Assembly (NCBI RefSeq): GCF_036850765.1
Contig: NC_089490.1
Span: 273,868,482 to 273,932,481, forward strand
DNA from: Saccopteryx bilineata
Taxonomy: Eukaryota; Chordata; Mammalia; Chiroptera; Emballonuridae
Length of the DNA stretch: 64,000 bases
Direction of reading: 5' to 3'
Part shown: one piece after another, positions 10,496-22,382 of the stretch
Layout of the letters: each line of letters starts with the position of its first letter
Position numbering within the stretch: position 1 is the stretch's first letter
The notes under the pieces: generated by a model
Databases searched by the model: none
The model's input: the letters and a program-made list of their open reading frames with translations, nothing else
Told to the model about the DNA's origin: nothing
Made by a program: the position numbers and the translations under genes

Positions 10496-12639
10496 GTAAC
10501 AAATGTGATTTCTGTTTTTGACTAAGATGAAGTAATAGAGACTGTGTTTATCTTTCTGTCTGAAATAAACAAAATAACCCCAGAATTTATGAAGTAATCA
10601 CTGATCATCAGACAACAAAGGACAGCAATTTTTCAGAAGTGGGAAATAAAATGAGCCCTACATTTCTTCATAAGCCTTGAGAGAGAATTTCAGGCCAAGT
10701 CACAGAGGGTAAGAGCTCAGGCAAAGCCTGGTACACTCCCTGAGCTATGGAAATGAAGCCAGGTATATAGACCAAGTCAGTGACTTGGCTGGGTAGAGTG
10801 CACTGCAAGAGAAAGCTTCTCCAAGAAAGCTCTGAATATCTGAACTGGGCTACCCTTGAGTATTCTGCTGAGCACTTACCTGCTTATGTCTGTGAGGAAG
10901 CTAACCATGGCCAGAGAAAGAGCTACTAGAAAGGATTTTATACTAGTGCCCATTGCCATCAATCAGACTGAAAACCCTCATGTTTTGGGGTATTGGGTTA
11001 GGTATACAGAATAGCTATGCCACAGTAGAGGAAAATAATTAGCTTGAGACTGATCACTGATCCCTTTGCACTAACAAACCTTGAAAGCAAGGTATTAAAG
11101 GATCAAGCCCTTGTTTAGTAATGTAACTGTGCCTGAGAATAAATATTTATTTATAGGAATACAAAAAAAAATAACAACCCCCCAAAAATAATTCAACCAG
11201 AGAGACTCACAATATATGGCATTCAATCAAAGATTACTAAGCATGCAATAGAGGGAAAAAACAACAACATGGATTATTATGGGGCAGAATATCAATCAAT
11301 AAAAAGTAACATAGAATAGGCACTGCTAGAAAAATTTATAAGATATTAAAAGATAATATCACTGTATTCTATGTATTCAAAAGTTAAGTAGAGACAAGGA
11401 AAATATAACAAAAGGCTAACACTAACATTTTAGAAAACAAAAATATGAGAGATAAAATAGATACTGGATAGGATTAATGACAGATTAAATACTATGGAAT
11501 AAGACTTAGTGGGTTTGATGAATGCAAAAAATATCAAAATTGAAACAGAGACATAAAAGAATTAAAAAAACAGTATTAGTGATCTATAAAACTTCAAATG
11601 ACCTATTATATATACATGAAATTTGAGTGAGTAAAAAAAAAACTGTAAAATAATGGCCAAAATGTTTTTAATTTTAAAGAAAGCTATAAATTTAAGGGTC
11701 CAAGAATTTGATAAAAATCAACCACAGAAACTATGAGAAAGATTGTATTCAAATTGATCAAAACCTTTGATAACAAGAAATCTTAAGGATAGGTAGAGAA
11801 AAGGCAGATTATATATGCACAGGACTCAAATAGGATGATACTAGTTTTCTCATTTGAAAAACATGTCAATGAGAAGACAGTAAAACAATATTTTTATATT
11901 TCTTTTAAATTTTATTATTGATTGATTTCAGAGAGAGAGAGAGAGGCAAAAAGAGAGAGTGAAACATTGATGTGTTGTTCTACTTATTTATGTATTCATT
12001 GGTTGATTCTTGTATGTGCTCTGACCAGGAATTGAACCCGCAACCTTGGTGTATGGGAATGATGCTTTAACCAACTGAGCACCCGGTGAGAGACAACACT
12101 GTGACATTTCTGATAGAAAACTGACTAAAGACAAAACTAAATAAAACAAAACAAAAAACTATAAACCTAGAATTCTTTACAAAAAATATTTTTTAATATT
12201 TTCAAATATATAAAAGCAGAACATATTCACCACCAACATACCTGCACTATAAAAAAAATTATTTAATATAAAGGGTGGTCTTCAGGCAACAGGAAATTAA
12301 ACAAGATAGACTTATGGATAAAAACAAAAGAATCAAAATCATTAGAAATAATTCCATGAGTAAGCAAAAATAACAATGCCAATTGGTGTTTATAACATGT
12401 AAAGACAAACATGCTAACAACACAACAAAGGTTAGAGATGGGAAAATGAAGGATGCTATTCTAAGATTCGGCTTCTATTTGTGAAGTGAAATAATATCAC
12501 TTGATGGTAAACGATCTTAAGTTAATGCAAGCACTAAACTAAGAAGCCAATGATTTATAGATAATCAGCTACAAAAGAGATAACATGGAATCATAGAAAA
12601 TGAATCCAAAATAATAGCAGATCTTTGATCACCTATATT
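10496..12639 (+). repeat. probable old L1/HAL1-like 5' part, strongly decayed
   Basis: The segment lacks genes. At 10500-11320 it resembles an old L1 5' UTR. At 11330-12640 it has A-rich, ORF1-like sequence and a 'cttcaggcaacaggaaatta' motif near 12270 that I associate with HAL1/old L1 ORF1 copies. A SINE interrupts it (11903-12095). Whether it belongs to the L1 that follows at 12640 or is a separate copy cannot be settled by eye. Confidence 0.45.
11903..12095 (-). mobile_element. VES-like tRNA SINE
   Basis: Read on the minus strand, it starts with a tRNA-like head ('gctcagttggttaaagcat') with a B-box-like 'gggttcaattcc', followed by a short AT-rich body, a CTCTCTCTCT tract and an A-rich end. 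It is about 190 bp with no long GC-rich body, unlike the Rhin-1-like copies. This layout matches the widespread bat VES type. Confidence 0.75.
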
Positions 12640-13361
12640 CAACACTAGAAGCCCCAACCAGTGCAAATAAAAAGAATAAAGACATTTTATAACCATTAAA
12701 TTTGGAATAAGGTAATATTATATTTACAGAAATCATACTCACTTATGTAAAAAACTGATGAAATCTATTTAAAAAACTACAAAGACTAACAAGTCAGTTT
12801 AGAAGAATTACATTATATAAGATCAATGCATAAAAAGCAATTTTATTTCTTTATATTAGCAAAAATACACTATATATAAAATATAATATTAGCAACATAT
12901 ATTAAATGATTGTCTCTATGTGCAGAATCTGTACACTAAATTACAAAAAATTGCTAAGAGTAATTAAAGGGGGATAAACAAATGAAGAGATAAATCATTT
13001 CTCAAGTGTAAAATTTTCCCCAAATGAATATTTTATTCAATAAAATCAGCATATTTTTGTATAAATTGTCAAACTGATTCTGAAACTCATATGGAATGCA
13101 AAAAATTTATTCAAAGCAAGAGTGAAAAAAAACTTTGAAGCATAAGACTACTTAATTTCAAATTTTATTATGAAGGCATAATAATAAAAATGTGATATAG
13201 GTTTAATGTGGACAGAGATCAATGCAACAGAATAGAAAATCCATACATGGACCCAAAGAATACATGTTTACTTGGTAGTCAACAGTGAGGCAAAATGTAA
13301 TTTAATAAAGAAAGTAGGACCTTTATAACAAATGCTGAAGCAGTTGGCTGTTGAAGTACGC

Positions 13362-13427
13362 ACACGCACGCGCATGTGTACACACACGTGCGCATATGTA
13401 CACACACACACACACACACACACACAT
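13362..13427. repeat. (CA)n / CACGCG microsatellite inside L1
   Basis: Alternating purine-pyrimidine tract beginning with acgcacgcgc-type repeats and ending in a pure CA run of about 28 bases (13400-13427). Z-DNA-prone composition. The 60-codon minus-strand frame over it is a repeat artefact. Confidence 0.9.
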
Positions 13428-13638
13428 GAAGTGTAGTCCACACCATTTACCACACATTATAATTTAAAATGGATTATGGACCTAAACATAAAATCTGAAA
13501 CCCTGAAATTTTCAGGAGGAAACGAAGGACAAAATTTTCTGTGACCTGGGGTTTGGTGAACTTTCTTATTTACAACACTATAAATTGGACCTAAGAAAAA
13601 ACATGTTGATAAATTAGTTTTCATAAAAATTAAAATAT

Positions 13639-14026
13639 GGCCCTGGCTGGTTGGCTCAGCAGTAGAGCGTCGGCCTGGCATGTGGGGGACCTGGGCTCGA
13701 TTCTGGCCAGGGCACATAGGAGAAGCGCCCATTTGCTTCTCCACCCCCTCCTTCCTCTCTGTCTCTCTCTTCCCCTCCCGCAGCCAAGGCTCCATTGGAG
13801 CAAAGATGGCCCGGGCGCTGGGGATGGCTCCTTGGCCTCTGCCCCAGGCGCTAGAGTGGCTCTGGTCACGGCAGAGCGACGCCCCGGAGGGGAAGAGCAT
13901 CGCCCCCTGGTGGGCAGAGCGTGGCCCCTGGTGGGCGTGCCGGGTGGATCCCGGTCGGGCGCATGCAGAAGTCTGTCTGACTGTCTCTCCCCGTTTCCAG
14001 CTTCAGAAAAATACAAAAAAAAAAAA
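13639..14026 (+). mobile_element. Rhin-1-like SINE, full length
   Basis: Nearly intact: a tRNA-like head with A box ('tggctcagcagtagagcg') and B box ('ggctcgattc'), then 'cacataggagaagcgccca', a CT-rich patch, a GC-rich body and a CTTCAGAAAAATAC end with a 12-base A run. Close to the copies at 24680 and 31268, so it belongs to a young wave. Overlapping frames of 118-147 codons on both strands come from this body and recur at other copies. Confidence 0.95.
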
Positions 14027-14870
14027 GTGTAAATAATTTGAACTTTTTATCACTGAAGATACATGGATAACAAGTAAATAATCAACATTATTAATTATTA
14101 TAGTAATGCAAATTAAAACCACAATGAAGTATCATCATACACACATTAGAATGGTTAAAATTAAACACTAATATGCCAAATTTGGGTGGGTATATGGAAG
14201 AACTGGTACTTTTATGCACCACTCACAGGTGTGTAAAATGTACATTGACTTTAGAAAACAATTTATTTGCTAAAAAGTGAATCATATACCTAACATATGA
14301 ACGAGTACTTGCACTCCTAGTTATTTACTTAAGACGATAAAAGCATGTATCCATGCCTTGACTTTAACACTAATGTCCACAGCAACTTTAACTTAATAAC
14401 TCAAAACTAAAAACAACTCAAATGCACTTCAGCAGGAGAATGGACAAACTGATATATCCCTACAAGGGAATATTACTTTGTACTGAGACAATATTGCATC
14501 ACTGATACATATTACAGCATAAATAATTTTCAAAAACAATGCTTACTATGCTTGCTGAAAGATACTAGAGAAATATGTATAAATACTCAGACTCCATCTA
14601 TATTAATCTCTATAAAATGCATACTAATCTGAAGTGACATAAGGAGATAAATGGTTTTCTAGGGTTGTGAAAAGGGTCTGGAGCACGTAGAAGTGAAGGA
14701 AGAGATAACAAAGAGGCATGAAGACTTTTTTTGATGATGGAATGTTCGTGTTCTCGATTGCGATAAATTTGGCAGTGGTATACATAAGCCAGAAGTCATC
14801 AAATTCTACACTGTTCATATTTACACTTTATTTATGCTAAGAATGCTTCAATAACCCTTTTTAATAAGGA

Positions 14871-15239
14871 AAAGAAATAAAGGGGCAATGAAACAATTAT
14901 CTCTGAGTGCCTTAACGTGTCTACCACAATATTTCACCTACTCTCCATGAGATTATAAAACAGTGTTACTATCACCATTTTTAAAAATAATTAAATTGAA
15001 GACTGGTAGGGTTAAGTATAAAGTATTATAAGAGATATTTGAAAAGAGGTTATATTTATACTTATAGTAAAATTATGAGAAAAATATATTTTAATTAATT
15101 ATGCCAAGCCCACTCTAATGAAAATCTGAAAATTCTTATATACACTTTTTTATCTAGATTTAAAAAAAATCTACTTGAAAGTTAATAAAGAAAATGTCAA
15201 GAAAAATGTTTTCTATATTAACCTCCAAGCAGATTATTT
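14871..15239. other. no feature recognised
   Basis: AT-rich spacer between two L1 copies. It may be further L1-derived sequence too decayed to place. Confidence 0.4.
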
Positions 15240-15742
15240 TTAGAATTAAAGATATATGTACTCCTCTGTTCATGAGAGCATTATTCACAGTGGCCAATCC
15301 ATGGAAACAAACTAAGTGTCCTTCCACAGGTGACTGAATAAAGAAGCGGAACATATGATATATACAATGGAACACTACTCGGCCGTAAAAAGATAAAACA
15401 CTGCCATTTGCAAAAAGCGTGATGGATCTTAAGAGTATCGTGCTTAGCAATAATAAGTCAGATGGAAGAAATAAAAAACTTTTGATTTCATTCATATATG
15501 AGAGATAAAACTGAAAACAACAAATGAACAAACAAGACAAACAAACATGAACTTAGACACAGACAACAGCATGATGGTTACCGGAGGGAAAGGAAGCAGT
15601 AAATCATAAAGGGCATCAACTATATGGTAACAGAAGGAGATTTGACTTTGGGTGGCAAACACAAATCATAGACATGTACACTTGAAACCTATATCTTATC
15701 AAACAATGTCACCTCCAATAAATTTAATAAAGAAAATGGTAA
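15240..15742 (+). repeat. L1 3' end of intermediate age
   Basis: Carries the ordered landmarks of an L1 terminus: 'attattcacagtggcca' near 15280, 'aatggaacactactcggcc' near 15366, 'gtgatggatcttaag' near 15419, and 'cttagacacagacaacag' near 15551. It ends at 'cacctccaataaatttaataaag'. It is better preserved than neighbouring L1M copies, but a different subfamily from the G-rich-tailed young L1. Confidence 0.85.
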
Positions 15743-16839
15743 GGAATTGAAAATACCTTCTATTTTTTCCATCACAATGCAGCCATGTATTTATGGCAGA
15801 ACACAGAGTCAGTGAGGCATAAAAGAGAAACAATTAGGATTGGAGCACTGACAGAGTGGTGTCCATTTTCTGTTGTAAGATTGGGATGAAATCATCCAAA
15901 AGTACAAATCTCCATAGAACATAGTATGCTATTGATTATTAGCTGCTAGTCACTTAAAGTCCTCAAGTCAGTTTTGTTTCTTTGCTTTCTCACGCCCATA
16001 ATGGTCACACTTTAATACCACTTGGTTTGAAAAACCACTTTAAATGTGACCTTCAGTTTATGTCTGGGCCTATATGGCCCTTAATTGTTACTAGACTTCT
16101 TAAATAATTTTTCCAACAATGTAAGATCTAGAAAGACTTGACTTTTCCAATACATAAAGGTCTCACATTTTCTTTTTTATTCTATTGATATTTCCTTCCA
16201 TAATCCTTGCAAGTTGGTCAATGGTCACATTACCATATTGATTTCAAGCATGTCCCCCAGAACTGCTGCCTTCTGCCATGATTTACCATCATGTTACATG
16301 GATCCACATCTTTCAATCTCCAATAGGTGCTTATTCAATATGACCCAACTGCTTGGTCAAAGACATGACTTTTTGGGTTTTTCATTTCATTAGAATTCTA
16401 TTTCAAGTTCCCAGTTTCCATTTAAGTCAGGAATGTAATATTAGATTCTGTAACAAACCTCAAATATTACTAGTTTATTTTTTGTCATAGTTCATAAGGG
16501 TTGATATGGGTGGGAGTGGAAGTGGAGAATGTTCTTCTCCACGCTGCCTTGTCAGAATTGAATCTGACACAGTCTACAGTGTCAACAAAGGTATGTGTTC
16601 CAATATTTCCCTAGGTATCAACATCAAAACAGCAGTCAGGAGCAAAGAAGAAGACTCAGAGAAGAAGCATTCTCTCTTAACTTCCTTAGAGCAGAGTTAA
16701 CATGACACTCAAACTCCCTCTAGTATGAGCAGTTGCCACATGACTCCATCTAGGTGAAAAGTAGCTGGGAGATAAGCTTGAATTGTGAGTTCAGGAAGAG
16801 AAAGAAGATCTGCGAACATCTACCCAGCAATGGCACAAC
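15743..16839. other. no feature recognised
   Basis: About 1.1 kb of non-repetitive-looking sequence. The small frame at 16506-16700 has no domain I know. Confidence 0.4.
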
Positions 16840-17505
16840 TACATGGGCCTAAGGCCTGAGCATTATTACTGCAATAGTATCCAAATGATTTCTCTGCTTC
16901 AACTGTTTTCTCTAAAATCTATTTTCCATACAGCAACCAGAGTGTTCTTTGCAAAAGGTAAATTATTTAATATTGCTCCCCTATGTAAACCCACACTAGC
17001 TACCAACACAACTCCATTTGAAAGCCAAGCCATTGCAATGGCCTAAATGTATTATTTACTTGACATGATCCAAAAGAGTTCAACTAGCCCGAATGCCGAA
17101 CCTAGTCCTTTCACTAATTCTCCTCATGAATGTAGAAACCAAAGAGTCAGCTCCATTTCTGTGTTTTTGCACTGTATCTTCTGCCTGGGCATCTCTTTCT
17201 TCAAGTCTAAACTAGGTTCATCACTCATTCTCTTCAGTTAATAGCTTGATATCATTAGAAAGGTGTTCTGTGACCACTCTATACAATGACTGCCCAACTG
17301 CAATTTCCTGTTTTCCTTATACTGTTTTATATTTGTCAAAGCACTTATCACCATTTGACATATACTTATTTTTTATCTGTTTTTGTCCATTTGTTTCATG
17401 AGAACATAACCTAATGAAAGCAGGATTTAGGTCTGTCTGATTCACTGCTAGAAGAGTGCTGTGGGCTCAGTCAACATTTTTGATAGAATGAATGAATAAA
17501 ATTTA
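16840..17505 (+). repeat. LINE L2 3' portion
   Basis: Matches the well-known mammalian L2 3' region in order: 'tccatacagcaaccagagtg' near 16926, 'tgctcccctatgtaaaccc' near 16974, 'gcactgtatcttctgcctggg' in pieces near 17168, 'agcacttatcaccattt' near 17340, 'tgagaacataa' near 17399, and a terminal 'gaatgaatgaataa' near 17490. Ancient (shared by mammals) and decayed. Confidence 0.85.
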
Positions 17506-17839
17506 AGTTACATTTAGTCAAATATATTATTTATTCTAGTTGAAATTAATTTTCATCTGAGATCAAACACTAAAATCAAAGATTTTGAGGATTAACTGAG
17601 AATAACCTCAAGGACCACCATATCGCTCAGAGTACCAACAGAAGTCTGAAGGCACACTCAAAATAAGACAATTTTAGAAGACATTAAAACTTTGAGAGAG
17701 GCCAGGTCAGGGTGGTCTACTAAAGGACATATACCAAGTTGACATTGTCCCAGGGGGAACTTGTTGACTACACAGAAACCAGACCTACTTTATCCAACAA
17801 TATCCCATAAGCATTTATTTTGTGACTGTGGAGTACCAG
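17506..17839. other. no feature recognised
   Basis: Short unique-looking stretch before a SINE; nothing supported. Confidence 0.4.
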
Positions 17840-17851
17840 TTTTTGTAATAG

Positions 17852-18198
17852 TTTTTTTTTTAATTTATTTATTATTTGTTTTTACAGAGACAGAGAGAGG
17901 GATAGACAGGGACAGACAGACAGGAATGAAGAGATGAGAAGCATCAATCATTAGTTTTTCGTTGCACATTGCTACACCTTAGTTGTTCATTGATTGCTTT
18001 CTCATATGTGCCTTGACTGTGGGCCTTCAGTAGACCAAGTAACCCCTTGCTGGAGTCAGCGACCTTGGGTCCAAGCTGGTGAGCTTTTGCTCAAACCAGA
18101 TGAGCCCGCACTCAAGCTGGTGACCTTGGGGTCTCGAACCTGGGTCCTTCCGCATCCCAGTCCAACGCTCCATCCATTGCGCCACTTCCTGGTCAGGC
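17852..18198 (-). mobile_element. tRNA-derived SINE, second bat type (long CT-tailed)
   Basis: The minus-strand head is 'gcctgaccaggaagtggcgc' with a B-box-like 'ggttcgagacc'. The body repeats 'ctggtttgagcaaaagctcacc'-like segments (read in pieces), then 'gcacatatgagaaagcaatc', a CTGTCTGTC tract and an A-rich end. The target duplication tttttgtaatag lies at 17840-17851 and 18199-18210. It is distinct in body from the Rhin-1-like type but shares a tRNA-like head. Confidence 0.93.
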
Positions 18199-18519
18199 TT
18201 TTTGTAATAGTTTTTAATTCTGTACTATTACATTCTGTACTTCAGAAACACTGAAGGTGAAGGCAGTCTTGGCATTCCAGTATATGTTAAGTCTGGGGCC
18301 AAATTTTTACATTCTGGTAAAGTCTGAGTATAAGCCCCTAGCTCAAAATTAGGAAAAGCTGATTGTTAAAGAGGGAGAGGTTACAACACCTCCCCCCCAC
18401 ACACACACACACAGTGTGCTCATAAAGGGTAAGAAAATTTGTATAAAGTCCCTAAATAACTTGCTGCATTAATGGAAATTATAGATCAGAATTAGGTTAT
18501 ATTCGTTTCCACATACATA

Positions 18520-19211
18520 CAGTGTGTCCGTAAAGTCAGGGTGCACTTTTGACAGGTCACAGGGAAGCAACAAAAGATGATAGAAATGTGAAATCTGCAC
18601 CAAATTAAAGGAAAACTCTCCCATTTTCTGTAGGATGATGTGGCAGCATGTGTGCATGTGCAGATGATGATGTAACACCATGTATACAGCGGAGTAACCC
18701 ACGGCCATGCCAGTCTAGATGTGGATGGTACAGAGGAAAGTTCAGTGTGTTCTGTGGTTCACTAAATTTGAATCAATGACCAAAGTGCAACGTGAATATC
18801 GGTGCATTTATAATGAAGTGCCACCATATAGGAATAACATTACTCGGTGGGATAAGCAGTTGAAGGAAACCAGCAGTTTGGTGGAGAAACCCCGTTCTGG
18901 TAGGCCATCAGCCAGTGACAAGTCTGTAGGGCTATACGGGATAGCTACCTAAGGAGCCCTAAAAAATCTGTGCATGCATGTGCTCGACAATTACACCTAA
19001 GCAAGACTACAATTTATAAGGTGTTAAAGAAACGTCTCTGTTTTACGGGGTACAAATTGCGGCAACAAATGGAGCCCACATCGAATTGCACTGAATAGAT
19101 ATGAAGCTGGGAGAGTTTTCCTTTTATTTGGTGCAGATTTCACATTTCTATCATCTTTTGTTGCTTTCCTGTGACCGGTCAAAAGTGCACCATGACTTTA
19201 CGGACACGCTG
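18520..19211 (+). mobile_element. mariner element, internally deleted, 104-bp inverted repeats
   Basis: The termini are inverted for about 104 bp (18520-18623 against 19108-19211), starting cagtgtgtccgtaaagtca on the left and cagcgtgtccgtaaagtca on the complement of the right. A TA dinucleotide flanks each end (18518-18519 and 19212-19213), the Tc1/mariner target. Between the repeats lies only the N-terminal part of a mariner transposase gene. At 692 bp it is about half of a full mariner, and the catalytic domain is missing. Confidence 0.93.
18719..19097 (+). pseudogene. mariner transposase N-terminal DNA-binding region, decayed
   Basis: ATG at 18719 opens a frame with the first helix-turn-helix region of a mariner transposase ('RWDKQLKETSSLVEKPRSGR' is the diagnostic linker). 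A frameshift near 18930-18935 breaks it. In the shifted frame the second helix-turn-helix follows, including 'SPKKSVHACARQLHLSKTTI' (about 18955-19015), then a stop at about 19098. Roughly 125 residues of an expected 340-350 are present. The DD(D/E) catalytic domain has been deleted, so the copy could only have been mobilised in trans. Confidence 0.9.
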
Positions 19212-19309
19212 TATACATATGAATGTCTGGATAGAGGTATAAGTAATACAAATATAAATGTGGGTGTAAAGTTGTTATATGTGTATGTGTGCCCATATAT
19301 GTATTAGAT

Positions 19310-19450
19310 TACATATAGAAATAAATACAGATCAGATATAGATATGTTGCCAACAGAGATGCAGATATAAAGACAGATTAGATATGGACATAGATGAAGA
19401 TGTAGATATCAAAATCATTTTAGATATAGATTAGTTATAGACATGTAACA
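19310..19450. repeat. degenerate GATATA/ATAGAT short tandem repeat
   Basis: Irregular repetition of agata, gatatag and tagatat units with substitutions; an old expanded microsatellite. Confidence 0.7.
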
Positions 19451-21984
19451 GAAATGATTCTGATAGCTCATGAATCAAATATCTACTAATAACAATATAA
19501 CAATATTTGAAGAGTTTATTATATGTCCCAACACATTATAAAAATAAAAAATATAAAAAACCAAATTATTGAAAATAAATCATAAAAATATCCTCAATTA
19601 CAGTTTTGACCAAATATGTTCCTAATAGGTTTTAGCTCAGTTCTTTGAACCAACACGGGTGAAAAATTTGTCCCGCCCACATGGCATGTGAAAGATAGTT
19701 TGCTCATTAATGGCCAAAACTGAGTAAGGCAGCCTTTACATGGAAATTACTGACTGTGCCAACACTACTGAACCAGTGCCTCAGGCCTGTTTCAAGAGGC
19801 CTTGAATTACAGCCTGGGAGACAGGACTATTGAATTGCTTTGCCTCTAACAAGAATGCTCTTTTGCTGTGGACAACATTTTTACTACTTTCAAGAAAATA
19901 GGCATTAAAATCTACATTGAATAAAACAGAAATACTCTCTATAGATGCAGCTGTTCACCAAGTATTTGGTTCTCACAAAAAGTGAAACAAAGAGAGATCT
20001 TTGTCTTTTTTACATATAATTTTGTTTAGAAAATTAAATTTAAGAGGGTAATATTGATTAATAAGAGTACATAGGTTTCAGGTAAACATTTATATATATA
20101 CATGATAGCTCAGTTTCATAATCTGTGATCACATAATTGTTTATTGATATGCACACTTGGTTTTTTACACTAATTCTAATTCAATAAGAAAAATTTTATG
20201 CTTGAGTTTTCTGTCCAGCCCAAATATATAACTATGAATTAACATTTAATATAGTCTATATTTCTTTCATAAAACTGGTAAAATAGTAACACCACTGGTT
20301 ATCTTTTTTTAATGACATTAATTTTTAACAGTATGTTTCTATGAGAGTTTCCATTTAGAGGTGAAGCTGTTTCTAATTATAATGAATGATGAATATAGAA
20401 TTCCTGCTTAAATATAAAATTACATTAACAGAGCCTATTCAAAGAAATTAGTAAAACCAGGCAATTTTATCTAACATTATTAAGTAAATAGAAGGAATCT
20501 ATAGATTACATTGAGAATATTGATTTTACAGTTGAATAAGTATCTATTTTTATGTAGCAATCATTAAAATACAATATTCATACATTAAATGGTTTCTTAT
20601 CAAGTAAGAAAGAATATGTTTTCTCCAATTAAAAACAAGGAGTGGAACTCACCCACCATAATTAGTGTCTACACTAAAATAAAATTGACTTGCTATGACG
20701 TATAAATATTAACAGTTAGGATTTTCTTTTACGTAGCTGAACTGAAGTCTTTGAGGTTTGTGATAGTACTGTATGAAATACAATATTTTCCCTCGCTCTG
20801 GGTTTCAGTGTCCAGTGCCAAGACTCAGCTTAACTTTCACAGTTTGATTCACTAAAATACTAAAGCAGCAATCTCCCAAATACAGGCTCTTAAATATTAC
20901 TGATTCATATTATTACTAATATTACTTATAGAAAAAAACTGTAGATTATTTTAGAGTATAAAATAACATTTCCATTTACAAAAACATTTCATAATATAAG
21001 AAAATTTAAAAATACTCTGGACTTAAGTCAGGACATTTTTCTATTACAGTTTTCTGAAAGAATTTTCAATTAATCTGCAGCCTTGTTTATATACCTACAA
21101 CACACTAAAGACTTTATTCAGTCTATATTTGGTTAGTTGACCTCATAGACATAGATTTATCATTATGAAATGATAGCTTTCCATTGGACTCAACACCCAG
21201 CCAGACCAACCCAGCCTAACCAATCAAAGACTAACACTGAGACATCCCCAACATGCCACTTCACACTCACTTTTCTTATCTGTAGCTTGGAAAATGCCTG
21301 ATTTTGTCACCATTCTTAGAAATTAGAGACAAGTGAGCCTTTGTGCTAATTTTCTCCAAAAGTTATTTCAAGTATTTTTCATCATATTTTATCATATTAT
21401 TTCACATTTCTTCAATAAAACAAAAATGGAAAGTTCTTTACTTCATAAAAATATACACACAAATAACACAAAACAGTAAATTTGAAAGGCCCTGGATCTT
21501 TACTTCGGTGTTCTGTATTTAGAGATAAATGCATCTTTCTTCCTGAGACCTCTTCTCCCCTTCCTCCTGTGTCCTCATCCCCCAGCACCCATTCACCATC
21601 ATGTCCTCAGCCTAGTCCTCCTTATCAGGGTCTACTCTGACCTTTCCCCATGAGCTCAGCTCCCCAGCTTTTTCTCTTAACTTAATCCACCCCATTTTGT
21701 GGACCTACTTGGGTGCTGTTTTTTCTATGTGCTACCGCATTTTCTTGCTTTCCCTTCTCTCCTGGGGTCAGCACAGTGCTTGAAACATTAGTCATGTGAT
21801 GAATAACAGTTACTTTTGTAAATCTGTAGTTGAAAACTTTTAGTGTTGGGATGACAATGATAAATGATAACTGTGTTTAAAAAAATCTAAAATTCTTTTT
21901 AACCCAGGATTACATAAGGATGAATATCTTATTTTTCCTTTAGTCCATAAAACTAATAATACAAAGAAATAGTAATAAATATTT
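19451..21984. other. low-repeat AT-rich sequence
   Basis: About 2.5 kb without a supported gene or clear young repeat. A more balanced-composition block at about 19620-19880 and a CT-rich one at 21530-21780 could be conserved non-coding elements. This is a guess from composition only. Confidence 0.4.
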
Positions 21985-21996
21985 TAGGCCACCTTT

Positions 21997-22370
21997 ATAC
22001 ATATTAAGTGAGAGGTGGGGAGGAAGAGAGACAGGCTCCCGCATGTGCCCTAACCAGGATCCACTCAGCAAGCTCCCTACCAGGCCAATGCTCTTCCCAT
22101 CTTGGGCCATTGCTCCATTGCTCAACAACTGAGGTATATTAGCGCCTGAGGTGAGGCCATAGAGCCATGCTTGGAGCCCAGGGCCAACTTTCTCGAAACA
22201 TTCGAGCCATGGCTGCAGAAGAAGAATGGTGGGGGGGTGGGGGGGAGAAGGGGATGGAGAGGAATGGAGAAGCAGATGGTTGCTTCTCCTGTGTGCCCTA
22301 ACTGGGAATTGAACCTAGAATATCCACATGCCAGGCTGACACTCTACCACTGAGCCAACTGACCAGGGCC
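21997..22370 (-). mobile_element. Rhin-1-like SINE, older copy
   Basis: On the minus strand the head is 'ggccctggtcagttggctc', with the same GC-rich body order as the young copies but more substitutions. The flanking duplication is imperfect: taggccaccttt (21985-21996) against tagatcaccttt (22371-22382). A G run near 22231-22245 lies in the CT-rich patch (complement). The A tail is almost lost. Confidence 0.88.
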
Positions 22371-22382
22371 TAGATCACCTTT

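Larger units (their letters stand above)
12640..14870 (+). repeat. old L1 copy (ORF2 to 3' UTR), split by a SINE
   Basis: Decayed ORF2 runs from about 12640 to 13638, with 'ccatacatggacccaaagaatac' in pieces near 13245 and 'ggattatggacctaaacat' near 13471. After the SINE (13639-14026) it continues with the '5'-caaattaaaaccacaatgaag' landmark near 14110, the 'atggacaaactg' segment near 14440, and a 3' UTR to about 14870. Many stops and indels; no function remains. Confidence 0.7.

Noticed and set aside
13639..13711. Functional tRNA gene at the SINE head
   Set aside because: The head has box A and box B but is continuous with the SINE body and A tail; the same head occurs at many SINE copies.
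13457..14036. Overlapping 118-147-codon frames on both strands
   Set aside because: They lie in the GC-rich SINE body and recur almost unchanged at the copies near 24.7 and 31.4 kb, so they are repeat shadows.
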